64,000 bases of DNA from JADJSS01 sp046329815 (GTDB taxonomy: Bacteria; Bacteroidota; Bacteroidia; Chitinophagales; JADIYW01), in contig JAXLTY010000002.1 in assembly GCA_046329815.1 (NCBI GenBank), positions 620,001-684,000 of the forward strand. Reading direction: 5' to 3'. The notes beneath the pieces were generated by a model. The model had not been told where the DNA came from, searched no databases, and worked only from the letters and a program-made list of their open reading frames with translations. How positions within the stretch are numbered: position 1 is the stretch's first letter; each line of letters starts with the position of its first letter. This document shows, piece after piece, positions 1 through 8,621 of this stretch. The position numbers were made by a program, and so were the translations under genes.

Positions 1-4
1 AGCT

Positions 5-1525
5 ATGCAATTTCTTCAAAACTTACATATAAACGAACTAAATCCGGGCACATCAACAGGAACCAACTGGGTTTCAACTTCATCTGTTTTAGACTCTTTT
101 TCGCCTGTAGATGGAAAAAAAATAGCTTCTATAGAAATTACCACCGAAGCTGAATATCAGAAAGTAGTGCAAAAAGCAGCAGAAGCATTCAAAACCTGGC
201 GAACAGTTCCGGCTCCAAAACGCGGCGAAATTGTGCGACAAATGGGTGACGAATTCCGCAAGCATAAAGATGATTTGGGCCGGCTGGTTTCTTGGGAAAT
301 GGGTAAAAGCTTACAAGAAGGATTAGGTGAAGTACAGGAAATTATCGATATCTGCGATTTTGCAGTTGGTTTATCACGACAATTATATGGTTTGACTATG
401 CATTCTGAACGACCGAATCACAGAATGTACGAGCAATACCATCCAATCGGTATTGTCGGAATCATTACTGCATTTAATTTTCCGGCAGCAGTTTGGGGCT
501 GGAATACGATGCTGGCTTGGGTTTGCGGTGATGTTTGCATCTGGAAACCATCAGAAAAAACACCTTTAACAGCAGTTGCCTGTCAGAAAATAGTGGAAAA
601 AGTAATCAAAGCGAATAATTTACCGGAAGGTTTATCTTGCTTAGTAAACGGCGAGCTCAATGTCGGCGAATGGATTGCCAATGACGAACGCATTCCGTTG
701 GTTTCGGCAACCGGCTCTACCAGAATGGGAAAAGAAGTAGGCAAAACAGTGGCAGCACGTTTAGGCAGAAGTTTATTGGAATTGGGTGGCAATAATGCCA
801 TTATCATTACACCGGATGCCGATCTGAAATTAGCGATTGTTGGTTCTGTTTTTGGCGCAACAGGTACTACCGGGCAACGTTGTACTACTACACGAAGATT
901 AATCATACATTCTGCTGTTTATGAGCAATTTAAACAACAGTTAGTTAATGCTTACCATCAGTTAAAAATCGGTAATCCGTTGGAAGATGGTATTCATGTT
1001 GGCCCGTTGATTGATACACATGCTGTACAACTATATTCAAAAGCAATTGAAGAATGCAAAGCACAAGGTGGCCGATTTGTAGTAGAAGGTGAAGTATTAT
1101 CTGGTGAAAACTATGCATCAGGTTGTTATGTGAAACCATGTATTGCAGAAGTAGATTCTCAACTGCCAATTGTGAAAACAGAAACCTTCGCTCCTATTTT
1201 ATATTTAATGAAATACGAAAACCTGGAAGACGCGATTGCTTTACAAAACGAAGTGCCGCAAGGTTTATCGTCTTCTATCATTACAACCAACATGCGCGAA
1301 ATGGAACAATTCTTATCAGCAGCAGGATCTGATTGTGGAATTGCCAATGTAAATATGGGCACTTCAGGCGCTGAAATCGGTGGTGCATTTGGTGGTGAAA
1401 AAGAAACCGGTGGCGGTCGCGAATCCGGTTCTGATGCATGGAAAGCGTATATGCGCCGACAAACCAGCTCTATCAATTATGGTAAAGACCTGCCACTGGC
1501 GCAAGGCATCAAGTTTGATTTGTAG
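5..1525 (+). CDS. ALDH7-family aldehyde dehydrogenase (aminoadipate-semialdehyde type)
   Basis: NAD(P)-dependent oxidation of an aldehyde to a carboxylate; the ALDH7 (antiquitin) family usually acts on aminoadipate semialdehyde/piperideine-6-carboxylate in lysine breakdown. The 506-residue length is typical. Seen: the FNFPAAVWGWN segment and WKPSEKTPL cofactor region, general-base Glu in LLELGGNN near residue 259, and catalytic Cys in GQRCTTTRR at residue 293. ATG at position 5 agrees with the family start, so the gene is complete, but its promoter lies outside the window. No other lysine-catabolism gene is visible nearby, so the substrate is inferred from family only. Confidence 0.9.
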   Translation: MQFLQNLHINELNPGTSTGTNWVSTSSVLDSFSPVDGKKIASIEITTEAEYQKVVQKAAEAFKTWRTVPAPKRGEIVRQMGDEFRKHKDDLGRLVSWEMGKSLQEGLGEVQEIIDICDFAVGLSRQLYGLTMHSERPNHRMYEQYHPIGIVGIITAFNFPAAVWGWNTMLAWVCGDVCIWKPSEKTPLTAVACQKIVEKVIKANNLPEGLSCLVNGELNVGEWIANDERIPLVSATGSTRMGKEVGKTVAARLGRSLLELGGNNAIIITPDADLKLAIVGSVFGATGTTGQRCTTTRRLIIHSAVYEQFKQQLVNAYHQLKIGNPLEDGIHVGPLIDTHAVQLYSKAIEECKAQGGRFVVEGEVLSGENYASGCYVKPCIAEVDSQLPIVKTETFAPILYLMKYENLEDAIALQNEVPQGLSSSIITTNMREMEQFLSAAGSDCGIANVNMGTSGAEIGGAFGGEKETGGGRESGSDAWKAYMRRQTSSINYGKDLPLAQGIKFDL

Positions 1526-1548
1526 TATAAACTGTAAATTAATTTGAT

Positions 1549-2067
1549 ATGAAAAATGCTGTCCAATATCTTAAGATACTTTTAATCGGAATCATTATTA
1601 TTTCGTGTAAAAATACTGCTAAGAACTCAACTAATAATTCATTGAACATTGAAAAAGTAAAATGGCTTATTGGGCAATGGACAGATAGTACAAAAGATGG
1701 AATAACTACTGAAAACTGGACAATTCTAGATGATACAACGTTTAATGGCAAACGATATATAGTAAAGAATAACGATACAACTATGTTTGAAAATCTACAA
1801 TTACAACAAATCAATAGTGTGTTATTTTTTATTGCTATCATAGAAGATCTAAACGAAGAAAAATCTATAAAATTCATACTTAAGCCACAATCATTTGACA
1901 GTGAGTTGATATTCGAAAATCCGGAATATGAATATCCTCAAAAAATAATTTATACTAAGGTAAATAATGACACTATTATAGCAGAACTATCTGGTATGTT
2001 TATGGGCAAACAAAATTCTGTCAAATATCCAATGCATAGAACAAATGTCCAAAAGCAGAAAATGTAA
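1549..2067 (+). CDS. Small lipoprotein, DUF6265-like
   Basis: A 172-residue protein with a hydrophobic N-terminus ending in a lipobox-like ISCK around residue 20, so probably lipid-anchored. After it comes WLIGQWTDS followed by alternating beta-strand-like segments, a pattern resembling the DUF6265 (lipocalin-like) family found in Bacteroidota. Function unknown. It starts 24 nt after the aldehyde dehydrogenase stop on the same strand and could be co-transcribed. It converges with the outer-membrane gene that ends at 2070, leaving 2 nt between stops. Confidence 0.65.
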   Translation: MKNAVQYLKILLIGIIIISCKNTAKNSTNNSLNIEKVKWLIGQWTDSTKDGITTENWTILDDTTFNGKRYIVKNNDTTMFENLQLQQINSVLFFIAIIEDLNEEKSIKFILKPQSFDSELIFENPEYEYPQKIIYTKVNNDTIIAELSGMFMGKQNSVKYPMHRTNVQKQKM

Positions 2068-2069
2068 AA

Positions 2070-2732
2070 TCAAATCTTTACAGCAAAGCCAATTTTTGCC
2101 CAGGATGCTTCTTCGTAACCGGCTTCAATAGCAACACCAAAATGATCGACAAAATAATAGCGCAATGCAATGCCACCACCGGCGTTCAATCCTACTTTCT
2201 TTGTTTTGGCATCCAGTGTTTTATCTTTAAAAGAAACTAAAAATGCACCAATATGTGCATGCACGTCAAAATCTAATCTTTCTGCCAATAATTCCTTACC
2301 TGTTTTATCTGCCAGCAATTGCCACCAATGCAATGCAATGCGTGCGCCAAATGCATTTCCTAAATAGGCAACGTTGGTTGTTTTATAATTTTTTTGTGCA
2401 AATGAATAATACGCACCAATACTTACATAATCATGAACGTTATAATCTAAGTTCAGCGTCATGCCTAATAATAAACCGTTGCCATATGTTGTTCCAGCAT
2501 AATTCAAACTTCCAAAACCTATATGATGACCTATGTTTAATGTTGGTTGAATGATAAAATTCTTTTTTGCAGAAGCACCTTCCGCAACAGGCGTATATAG
2601 TTTAGTACCATCTGATTCCTTTTCATTTTTTGTAATATTTACTTCTGTTTTATCACATAAATCTTCGGCAAACAAAGAGCAATGAAATAGTATAATGAGT
2701 ATGGTGAACGTTATTTTTAGTTGATGCTGCAT
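2070..2732 (-). CDS. Outer-membrane beta-barrel-like protein, paralogue 1 of 3
   Basis: A 220-residue protein with signal peptide (hydrophobic run ending near HCSLFAED). Alternating hydrophobic/polar strands and aromatic ends suggest a small outer-membrane barrel. It shares three landmarks with the two genes upstream (2849-3520, 3689-4411): a VHDYVSIG strand, a W/YQL...DKT...LD loop, and a C-terminal LRYYF..GV..E.GY block ending in a basic residue plus a hydrophobic one. No known function. A TAATTTTAC box at 2748-2756 upstream could be its own promoter; a terminator separates it from paralogue 2. Confidence 0.7.
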   Translation of the reverse strand: MQHQLKITFTILIILFHCSLFAEDLCDKTEVNITKNEKESDGTKLYTPVAEGASAKKNFIIQPTLNIGHHIGFGSLNYAGTTYGNGLLLGMTLNLDYNVHDYVSIGAYYSFAQKNYKTTNVAYLGNAFGARIALHWWQLLADKTGKELLAERLDFDVHAHIGAFLVSFKDKTLDAKTKKVGLNAGGGIALRYYFVDHFGVAIEAGYEEASWAKIGFAVKI

Positions 2733-2803
2733 TTTTAGAATTATGCTGTAAAATTAAAAAAGCTTACTGAAATGCTTTTACATAGTTTACATATGTACAT
2801 AAA

Positions 2804-2834
2804 AAAAACCGTCTCATTAAAAGAGACGGTTTTT
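2804..2834 (-). terminator. Intrinsic terminator after barrel paralogue 2
   Basis: Perfect stem AAACCGTCTC/GAGACGGTTT extended by A/T pairs, 7-nt loop, with a T-run on either strand. It lies 15 nt past the stop of the gene at 2849-3520. The symmetric A/T tails mean it could work in both directions. Confidence 0.85.
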
Positions 2835-2848
2835 ATCATTAATTGAAA

Positions 2849-3520
2849 TTATAGTTTGAAAGATAAACCTGCTTCCAATAAGCTTTTACCGTAACCAAAT
2901 TCAGCATAAACGCCGATTTTTGGTTTGAAGAAGTATTTAACACCAAATTGAGGTCCTACGAATAACATACCGCCAATTGTAGAGTTATCAGCAGGGAAAC
3001 CGACAGCTAAACCAGAACCAACATTTAAACCTGCATATAAGTCTAATTTGTCGCCATGAATGTCTTTGCTTGTTTTATCTTCAATTAACTGATAGAAGTG
3101 GAAATTTGCGAAGATACCAACAGGCACATATAATACGCCGCCGCCGCCTCTGTAATTTCTACCACCAATACCAGTTACTAAACCAATACCAACATAATCA
3201 TGCACACCAAATTCTGCCTGTACAGAAAGCGTTCCTGAATACCAAAAACCATAATTGTAACCACCATAGTAGTAACCGCCATATCTGTAAAATCCACCTT
3301 TTCCGAATGCGCCTAGGTATGAAGACATACCTAAACCAATAGATACTGTTTTAGATCCTTTACCTTCAAAAGCTTTATCACCACCACTTGATTTCGATTT
3401 TTTTGATGCCGCGTAAGATCTTGTCATATTAGACATATTTAAACCTAATTCTTCAGCAAATGTGTTAGCAGAGAACAACATAATTGTTGCAATTACCATT
3501 AATTTCATTAAATTTTTCAT
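2849..3520 (-). CDS. Outer-membrane beta-barrel-like protein, paralogue 2 of 3
   Basis: A 223-residue secreted protein (MKNLMKLMVIATIMLFSANTFA-type signal peptide) with a glycine/tyrosine-rich stretch (RYGGYYYGGYNYG) near residue 80 and barrel-like strands. It shares VHDYVGIG, YQLIEDKT and C-terminal VKYFF..IGVYAEFGYG with its neighbours. Function unknown. It has its own promoter-like box 33 nt upstream and a strong terminator immediately downstream, so it is probably a monocistronic, well-expressed envelope protein. Confidence 0.75.
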   Translation of the reverse strand: MKNLMKLMVIATIMLFSANTFAEELGLNMSNMTRSYAASKKSKSSGGDKAFEGKGSKTVSIGLGMSSYLGAFGKGGFYRYGGYYYGGYNYGFWYSGTLSVQAEFGVHDYVGIGLVTGIGGRNYRGGGGVLYVPVGIFANFHFYQLIEDKTSKDIHGDKLDLYAGLNVGSGLAVGFPADNSTIGGMLFVGPQFGVKYFFKPKIGVYAEFGYGKSLLEAGLSFKL

Positions 3521-3552
3521 TGTTTTTACTTTTTGTATGTTATTTATTTGGG

Positions 3553-3560
3553 CAAAAATA
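3553..3560 (-). promoter_or_regulatory. -7 promoter element for barrel paralogue 2
   Basis: TATTTTTG followed by CCC, matching the Bacteroidota -7 consensus TAnnTTTG. It predicts a leader of about 25-30 nt before the ATG at 3520. No convincing -33 TTG box was found at the usual distance. Confidence 0.55.
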
Positions 3561-3688
3561 GACTAAAAAACTCAATATGAATATACCGAATAATAAGTAG
3601 AAATGACCGCTTACTCATTTACGCACACTTTTTCCACATCATATAATATATTCTGATAATCTGAGTCTAAATTTGGTTAAGAAACAGA

Positions 3689-4411
3689 TTATAATTTTAA
3701 AGCAAAACCTAATTTTCCTATTGACATTTCATTCCAACCTACCTCACCAAATATGCCTACTTTTTGGGTAAAGTAGTATCGAACACCTAAACCTATGCCT
3801 GTAGAAAAACCACCGGTTATTTTCTTATTTCTACCAAAATCAGATTCTAGTTTATCATTTATATTCTTATTTACATATAAGATTCCACCGACATGCAAAG
3901 TCGCATAAAAATCCAATCTTGAAGGATCTAATTTTGTATTTGCATTCATTGCAACAATCTGGTAAATATGAAAAACACTTCGTGCGCCAAAACCTACGCC
4001 TATTTGCCTGTCTTTATAGATATTTCCATGCACTTGGTATTTATTTATTCCCTGATCCATGCCAACATAAACTCCAATACTAATGTACTGATGTACAGCT
4101 AAATCAACATTTAATAAAAAACCAGGTCTAAATCCAAAATTATATCTGTGCGAAGAATCGTATGGATGTGTTTTTCTGTAAGATTTACCGAAATATATTG
4201 GATTCAGACTTCCTAAGTTAGAAGAAAAATCTACTTGAAAATATCCTTTTTGTATTCCTCTTGATGCTATACCAGCTACAGTACCAGGTGCCGGTCTGAA
4301 ATACATTTCCCAGTTACCTTCGGAGTAACTAATACTACTATTCACTGTCAGAAACAGTAATAACGAAGATAGTTTAATTAGCCGTAAATAATTGCAAACC
4401 TGCATACACAT
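3689..4411 (-). CDS. Outer-membrane beta-barrel-like protein, paralogue 3 of 3
   Basis: A 240-residue protein with a probable signal peptide after a short polar N-terminus. It shares VHQYISIGVYVG, FHIYQIV...LDFYATLHVGG and C-terminal VRYYFTQKVGIFGEVGW with the two genes downstream, so the three arose by tandem duplication. Function unknown; the architecture fits a small outer-membrane barrel. ATG codons at 4411 and 4405 are both possible. The 168-nt gap before paralogue 2 holds only that gene's promoter. Confidence 0.7.
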   Translation of the reverse strand: MCMQVCNYLRLIKLSSLLLFLTVNSSISYSEGNWEMYFRPAPGTVAGIASRGIQKGYFQVDFSSNLGSLNPIYFGKSYRKTHPYDSSHRYNFGFRPGFLLNVDLAVHQYISIGVYVGMDQGINKYQVHGNIYKDRQIGVGFGARSVFHIYQIVAMNANTKLDPSRLDFYATLHVGGILYVNKNINDKLESDFGRNKKITGGFSTGIGLGVRYYFTQKVGIFGEVGWNEMSIGKLGFALKL

Positions 4412-4464
4412 ATTGACAATATTAAAGCCAATATGTTTTCAGAATTACTAAAAAAATCAGAAAA

Positions 4465-5640
4465 TTATACTTTTTCGATAACAATAGCACTTGCACCGCC
4501 GCCGCCATTGCAAATTCCTGCTGCACCAATTTTTCCGTTTTTGTGTTTTAAAACAGAAATCAAGGTAGCAACAATTCTGCAACCGGAAGCACCAATCGGA
4601 TGACCTAATGCTACCGCGCCACCAAATACATTTAATTTATCGTGTGAGATGTTTAATTCTTTCATGTTTGCCATAGCAACAACAGAAAATGCTTCGTTGA
4701 TTTCAAAGAAATCAACATCTTCTATTTTTACATTTGCTTTGCTTAGCGCTTTAGGAATTGCTTTAGATGGTGTTGTTGTAAACCATTCCGGTTCTTGAGA
4801 AGCATCAGCAAAGCCAATCACTTTCGCTAATGGTGTAACACCTAATTCTTTTACTTTTTTTCCGCTCATTAGAACCATCGCGCAAGCACCATCATTAATT
4901 CCCGGTGCGTTGAAAGCTGTAATAGTACCGTCTTTTTCAAAAGCCGGTTTTAAACCGGCAACTTTTGATTCGTCAAATTTTTTAGGATCTTCATCTTCCG
5001 TTATCTGTTCTTCGCCTTTTCTTGTTTTAACGGTTACAGGAACAATTTCATCTTTGAAATAACCATTTGCATTGGCTTCAATTACTCGTTTATAAGAAGC
5101 AATTGCGTACGCATCTTGTTCTTCGCGTGTAAATGCATAATGTTTGGCGCAAACTTCACCGGCATTGCCCATCATGTATTTTTTGTATGGATCTTGCAAG
5201 CCATCGCGTGAAATGGCATCTAATATTTCGCCGTTTCCATAACGAATTCCGGTTCTGCCATTTGGTAAATAATGCGGTGCGTTTGTCATGCTTTCCATTC
5301 CGCCAACCACAACAACATCATTGTCGCCTAATGCAATAGACTGCGCTCCTAACATAATTGTTTTCATACCTGAAGCACAAACTTTATTGATGGTGGTGCA
5401 AGGTGTTTTGGTATTAATGCCTGCGGCAATGGATACTTGTTGTGCCGGTGCCTGACCAACATTTGCCTGCAAAACGTTGCCTAAATATACTTCGTCCACT
5501 TGGTCGCCGCTGATGCCAGCGCGTTCCAAAGCAGCTTTTACTACTGTTTTACCTAATTCAACTGCGTTTACACCTGCTAAAACGCCGCTTAAACCACCAA
5601 TTGGTGTACGTGCCATCGATACTATAAATACATCTTCCAT
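4465..5640 (-). CDS. Acetyl-CoA C-acetyltransferase (thiolase)
   Basis: Condenses two acetyl-CoA to acetoacetyl-CoA, or the reverse in fatty-acid breakdown; cytosolic. A 391-residue protein with the thiolase signature: nucleophilic Cys in NKVCASGMKT, catalytic His in VALGHPIGASG, and the second Cys in GICNGGGGAS near the C-terminus. I chose the ATG at 5640 (MEDVFIVSMARTPIGG, the usual family start); an upstream in-frame TTG would add nine non-family residues. A TATTTTTG box sits 24 nt upstream. No other beta-oxidation genes are adjacent. Confidence 0.93.
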   Translation of the reverse strand: MEDVFIVSMARTPIGGLSGVLAGVNAVELGKTVVKAALERAGISGDQVDEVYLGNVLQANVGQAPAQQVSIAAGINTKTPCTTINKVCASGMKTIMLGAQSIALGDNDVVVVGGMESMTNAPHYLPNGRTGIRYGNGEILDAISRDGLQDPYKKYMMGNAGEVCAKHYAFTREEQDAYAIASYKRVIEANANGYFKDEIVPVTVKTRKGEEQITEDEDPKKFDESKVAGLKPAFEKDGTITAFNAPGINDGACAMVLMSGKKVKELGVTPLAKVIGFADASQEPEWFTTTPSKAIPKALSKANVKIEDVDFFEINEAFSVVAMANMKELNISHDKLNVFGGAVALGHPIGASGCRIVATLISVLKHKNGKIGAAGICNGGGGASAIVIEKV

Positions 5641-5663
5641 TTTATTTTTTGATTTTATTGAAT

Positions 5664-5672
5664 GCAAAAATA
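5664..5672 (-). promoter_or_regulatory. -7 promoter element for the thiolase gene
   Basis: TATTTTTGC, matching TAnnTTTG plus the frequent following C, 23 nt before the thiolase ATG. It supports starting the protein at 5640 rather than at the upstream TTG, which overlaps this box. Confidence 0.55.
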
Positions 5673-5764
5673 CAAAGTATTCAGGAGTTTTAAAATCAAA
5701 TAATTGTATTGTTTTTTAACTGAATACTGTTGATTCAGCAAAAACAAGAGTGACAGGTAAATGT

Positions 5765-7081
5765 TTATAGTTCCAATTTATCCATAAAGCTATTATCCAT
5801 TTTTACCGTTGCATTTAAACGATGTAAGATAGAGAATACGCCAAAAAAAGCACGATGTAAATAAATAGCATGTCGTGAGCCGCGAATTGCATTGGGTTTT
5901 CTGAATTCTTTATTGTTGAATATCGACTCGCCTTGTGTTTGCAGTTTTTGATTGTATGATTTATCGCCAAAGTAGAATGTTTCGGATTGTACCGGATAAG
6001 AAACCAATTCGACTGCATTTAAAGCAGTTTCATAAAATAACTTGTATTCATCTTCGGAATCACCTTCACGCAAAATATCCAGGTTTTTCAATATCTGAAT
6101 AAATTGCTTCTGATCGTTTCTAACTTCAGGTTTTGATAATAAAAAGTAATTGGTATAAAAGTCTTTTGGAATACATTTTACGCAACCAAAATCCAACACA
6201 ACCAATTCATTTTTGTCTGTCACCAAAAAATTTCCAGGATGCGGATCTGCATGAAAACATTGGTGTTCATGAATTTGCCAGAATAAAAAATCGGCTAAAG
6301 TTTGCGCTAACTGGTTTTTCTTTTGCTGATCTTTTTCCGTTTCAATATAAGTTGATAAAGAAATTCCATCAATCCAATCCATCGTTAGTATTTTCTTTCC
6401 TGACAACTCTTTGTAATATGTTGGAATAATCAGGTTCGGAATATGTTTGGTATAGTTTGCGATCATTGTTGCATTTTTCAGCTCTAAATCATAATCGCAC
6501 TCTTCTACCAGTCGTTCTTCAAATTCGTCAAAATAATTTTTTACGTCTTTTTCTTTTATACCAATGAAACGCAAAAACATTGGTTTTACCATATTCAAAT
6601 CAGAATGAATACTATCGGCAACACCTGGATATTGCATTTTCACCGCTAATTTCTTTCCGTCTTTAGTTGCTTCGTGTACTTGTCCGATAGATGCAGCATG
6701 TACCGCATTTAAATTAAAAGTATCGTATAATTCATTCGGGTTTTTGCCAACATATTTTTTAAAGGTATTCATTACCAACGGTGTACTCAACGCCATTGCA
6801 CTATTTTGTGCTTTAGCAAATTTTTCTGTGAATTGTTTCGGCAGCAATCCATTGTCCATACTAATGAGTTGTGCAATTTTTAACGCGCTGCCTTTAAGTT
6901 GGCTCATTAGTTTAAACAATTCTTCTGCATTTTTATCATTCAAGGCATCTTCAGAAACTTCTTTATGGATGGCTTTTTGTGCTGAATGTTTGATATAATT
7001 TGCGCCAACGCGCATGCTGGTACGAAACACCTGGCTGGCGCGCGCTACTTTTGATGTTGGTATTTTGTTTTGTTCTGACAT
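5765..7081 (-). CDS. ABC1/UbiB (COQ8-like) atypical kinase family protein
   Basis: Member of the AarF/UbiB/ABC1 protein-kinase-like family linked to isoprenoid-quinone biology. In the 438 residues: KGSALKIAQ near 63-71 (the family's KxGQ-like region), SIGQVH at 131, ATP-binding Lys near 148 (LAVKMQYPG), the catalytic loop HADPHPGN at 277-284 and metal-binding DFG at 297-299. No membrane segment is evident. It is 1 nt downstream of a TetR-like C-terminal-domain gene, a pairing I recall from other Bacteroidota, and divergent from a polyprenyl synthase, in keeping with a quinone/isoprenoid theme. The client is unknown. Confidence 0.85.
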   Translation of the reverse strand: MSEQNKIPTSKVARASQVFRTSMRVGANYIKHSAQKAIHKEVSEDALNDKNAEELFKLMSQLKGSALKIAQLISMDNGLLPKQFTEKFAKAQNSAMALSTPLVMNTFKKYVGKNPNELYDTFNLNAVHAASIGQVHEATKDGKKLAVKMQYPGVADSIHSDLNMVKPMFLRFIGIKEKDVKNYFDEFEERLVEECDYDLELKNATMIANYTKHIPNLIIPTYYKELSGKKILTMDWIDGISLSTYIETEKDQQKKNQLAQTLADFLFWQIHEHQCFHADPHPGNFLVTDKNELVVLDFGCVKCIPKDFYTNYFLLSKPEVRNDQKQFIQILKNLDILREGDSEDEYKLFYETALNAVELVSYPVQSETFYFGDKSYNQKLQTQGESIFNNKEFRKPNAIRGSRHAIYLHRAFFGVFSILHRLNATVKMDNSFMDKLEL

Positions 7082-7082
7082 T

Positions 7083-7565
7083 TTATTTTTTTCTGCTTAA
7101 TTTAAACAAATTCTGCGCCAAATCAAAACCTGAATCAATTGCATTAGGTGCCAATATATCAAATGCGAAATGCACTGTTTTTTCAACCATAACATCTGTA
7201 TTTTCTTTGTTTGCGCTTTTATCGTTCGACCAAAAATTCAATATCGATAAGAATGCAGTATTCAGAACCGATTTGTAATAATTTGCAATAAAAGGTCGTG
7301 CCTGAACTTCGCCTGAATTGGTCGCATCAAAAATCAATTCTTCAAAATAATTATTCAAATTCGTTTTAATTGGCTGCAAAAATGAAACACGATTTTGTTG
7401 TATGAATGAAGAATCTGTTTCATCCAGATTTTGTAAAAATGTAAATACAAATGCCAGCATTTTCTCACGCGATGAGTATTGCTGATAGTTTTCATCTGTA
7501 TTACATGTTTGTAATGTATTTTCTAAAACAGTATTGAACGAATGTTGTGTAATCTTGTTTTCCAT
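7083..7565 (-). CDS. TetR-like C-terminal domain protein lacking a DNA-binding domain
   Basis: A 160-residue helical protein. The YQQYSSREKMLAFVFTFLQ segment near residue 24 resembles the ligand-binding half of a TetR-family protein that often precedes ABC1/UbiB kinases in Bacteroidota. Those relatives, as I recall them, carry an N-terminal helix-turn-helix of about 50 residues; here the ORF begins just before the effector domain. An upstream in-frame extension adds only 11 residues. The 78-nt gap to the divergent polyprenyl synthase leaves no room for a helix-turn-helix. It may have become a protein partner of the kinase instead of a repressor (inference). Confidence 0.6.
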   Translation of the reverse strand: MENKITQHSFNTVLENTLQTCNTDENYQQYSSREKMLAFVFTFLQNLDETDSSFIQQNRVSFLQPIKTNLNNYFEELIFDATNSGEVQARPFIANYYKSVLNTAFLSILNFWSNDKSANKENTDVMVEKTVHFAFDILAPNAIDSGFDLAQNLFKLSRKK

Positions 7566-7619
7566 AAGATTTATATCAATAATAATGCAACAAACCAAAA
7601 TTAGTTTTAATAATTCAGT

Positions 7620-7627
7620 TATTTTTG
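7620..7627 (+). promoter_or_regulatory. -7 promoter element for the polyprenyl synthase gene
   Basis: TATTTTTG, a full match to TAnnTTTG, 16 nt before the ATG at 7644. It lies in the intergenic region shared with the divergent TetR-like gene. Confidence 0.5.
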
Positions 7628-7643
7628 TTACAAATTGTTAAGC

Positions 7644-8618
7644 ATGCATAGCATTGACGAAATTCGTGAAATTTTCCTGCAACATCTACATGAAGCACGG
7701 TTTGTAAAAGAGCCGAAAAATCTATATGAACCAAATAATTATTTTTTACAAATTGGCGGTAAACGCTTGCGTCCGGTGCTTTTATTATTGACTACTGAAC
7801 TTTTTGGCGGAAACATAGAAGATGCGATGAATGCTGCTATTGCGATTGAGTTTTTTCACAATTTTACCTTAGTTCATGATGATGTAATGGATGATGCGCC
7901 GCTGCGCAGAAGCTTTCAAACGATTCATGAGAAATACAATTTAAATACAGCGATTTTAAGTGGTGATGTGCTGATGGTAAAAGCTTGTGAATATTTAGGA
8001 AAATTAGACGATAAATATTTCAGAACATGCTATGACATCTTCACTAAAACTGCGATTGAAGTTTGTGAAGGTCAGCAATATGATATAGATTTTGAAAGCA
8101 GGCAAAATGTTACGCATGACGATTATATAGAAATGATCCGTTTGAAAACATCTGTTTTATTGGCTGCAAGCATGCAAATAGGTGCCATCATTGGTAATGC
8201 GAATAAATCGGATGCAGCACTGATGTATGCATATGCTGAAAATTTAGGTATTGCTTTTCAAATTCAGGATGATATTTTAGATTGTTTCGGTGATGAAAAA
8301 TTAGTTGGCAAACAACCTGGCGGCGATATCATACAAAATAAGAAAACGCTATTGCTGATTGAAGCAATACAGCAAAGTTCAAATAATAATGATACTCAAT
8401 TAGCAATGATTATTGAAAATAAACACATCGACCATCAACAAAAACTAAATGAAGTTTTATCCATTTTTGAACGCTATCAAATCAAAGATTTTGCGTTAAA
8501 ACAAAGAAATTTATACGTTGATAAATCTATGAATGCTTTAGCTAACCTAAATTTAGATAGCACGAAAAAAATTGTACTAAAAAGTTTAGTAGATCATTTA
8601 GTGGTTAGAGATTTTTAA
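7644..8618 (+). CDS. Polyprenyl diphosphate synthase (trans-isoprenyl transferase)
   Basis: Elongates allylic isoprenoid diphosphates with isopentenyl diphosphate, for menaquinone side chains or carotenoids. A 324-residue protein with GGKRLRP substrate motif near residue 38, first Asp-rich motif DDVMDDAPLRR near 79, and second motif QDDILDCFGD with GKQPGGDI near 210-225. I chose ATG 7644 over an in-frame TTG at 7635. Product chain length cannot be read by eye. Divergent from the ABC1/UbiB operon, and two menaquinone genes (mqnB, mqnD) lie in this window. Confidence 0.88.
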   Translation: MHSIDEIREIFLQHLHEARFVKEPKNLYEPNNYFLQIGGKRLRPVLLLLTTELFGGNIEDAMNAAIAIEFFHNFTLVHDDVMDDAPLRRSFQTIHEKYNLNTAILSGDVLMVKACEYLGKLDDKYFRTCYDIFTKTAIEVCEGQQYDIDFESRQNVTHDDYIEMIRLKTSVLLAASMQIGAIIGNANKSDAALMYAYAENLGIAFQIQDDILDCFGDEKLVGKQPGGDIIQNKKTLLLIEAIQQSSNNNDTQLAMIIENKHIDHQQKLNEVLSIFERYQIKDFALKQRNLYVDKSMNALANLNLDSTKKIVLKSLVDHLVVRDF

Positions 8619-8621
8619 AAA

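Noticed and set aside
1123..1332. Open frames on other strands within the aldehyde dehydrogenase and many other genes
   Set aside because: They overlap genes with clear family motifs and have no family features; shadow frames.
5641..5667. Longer thiolase start at TTG 5667
   Set aside because: It overlaps the promoter box and adds residues not found in thiolases; ATG 5640 is the family start.
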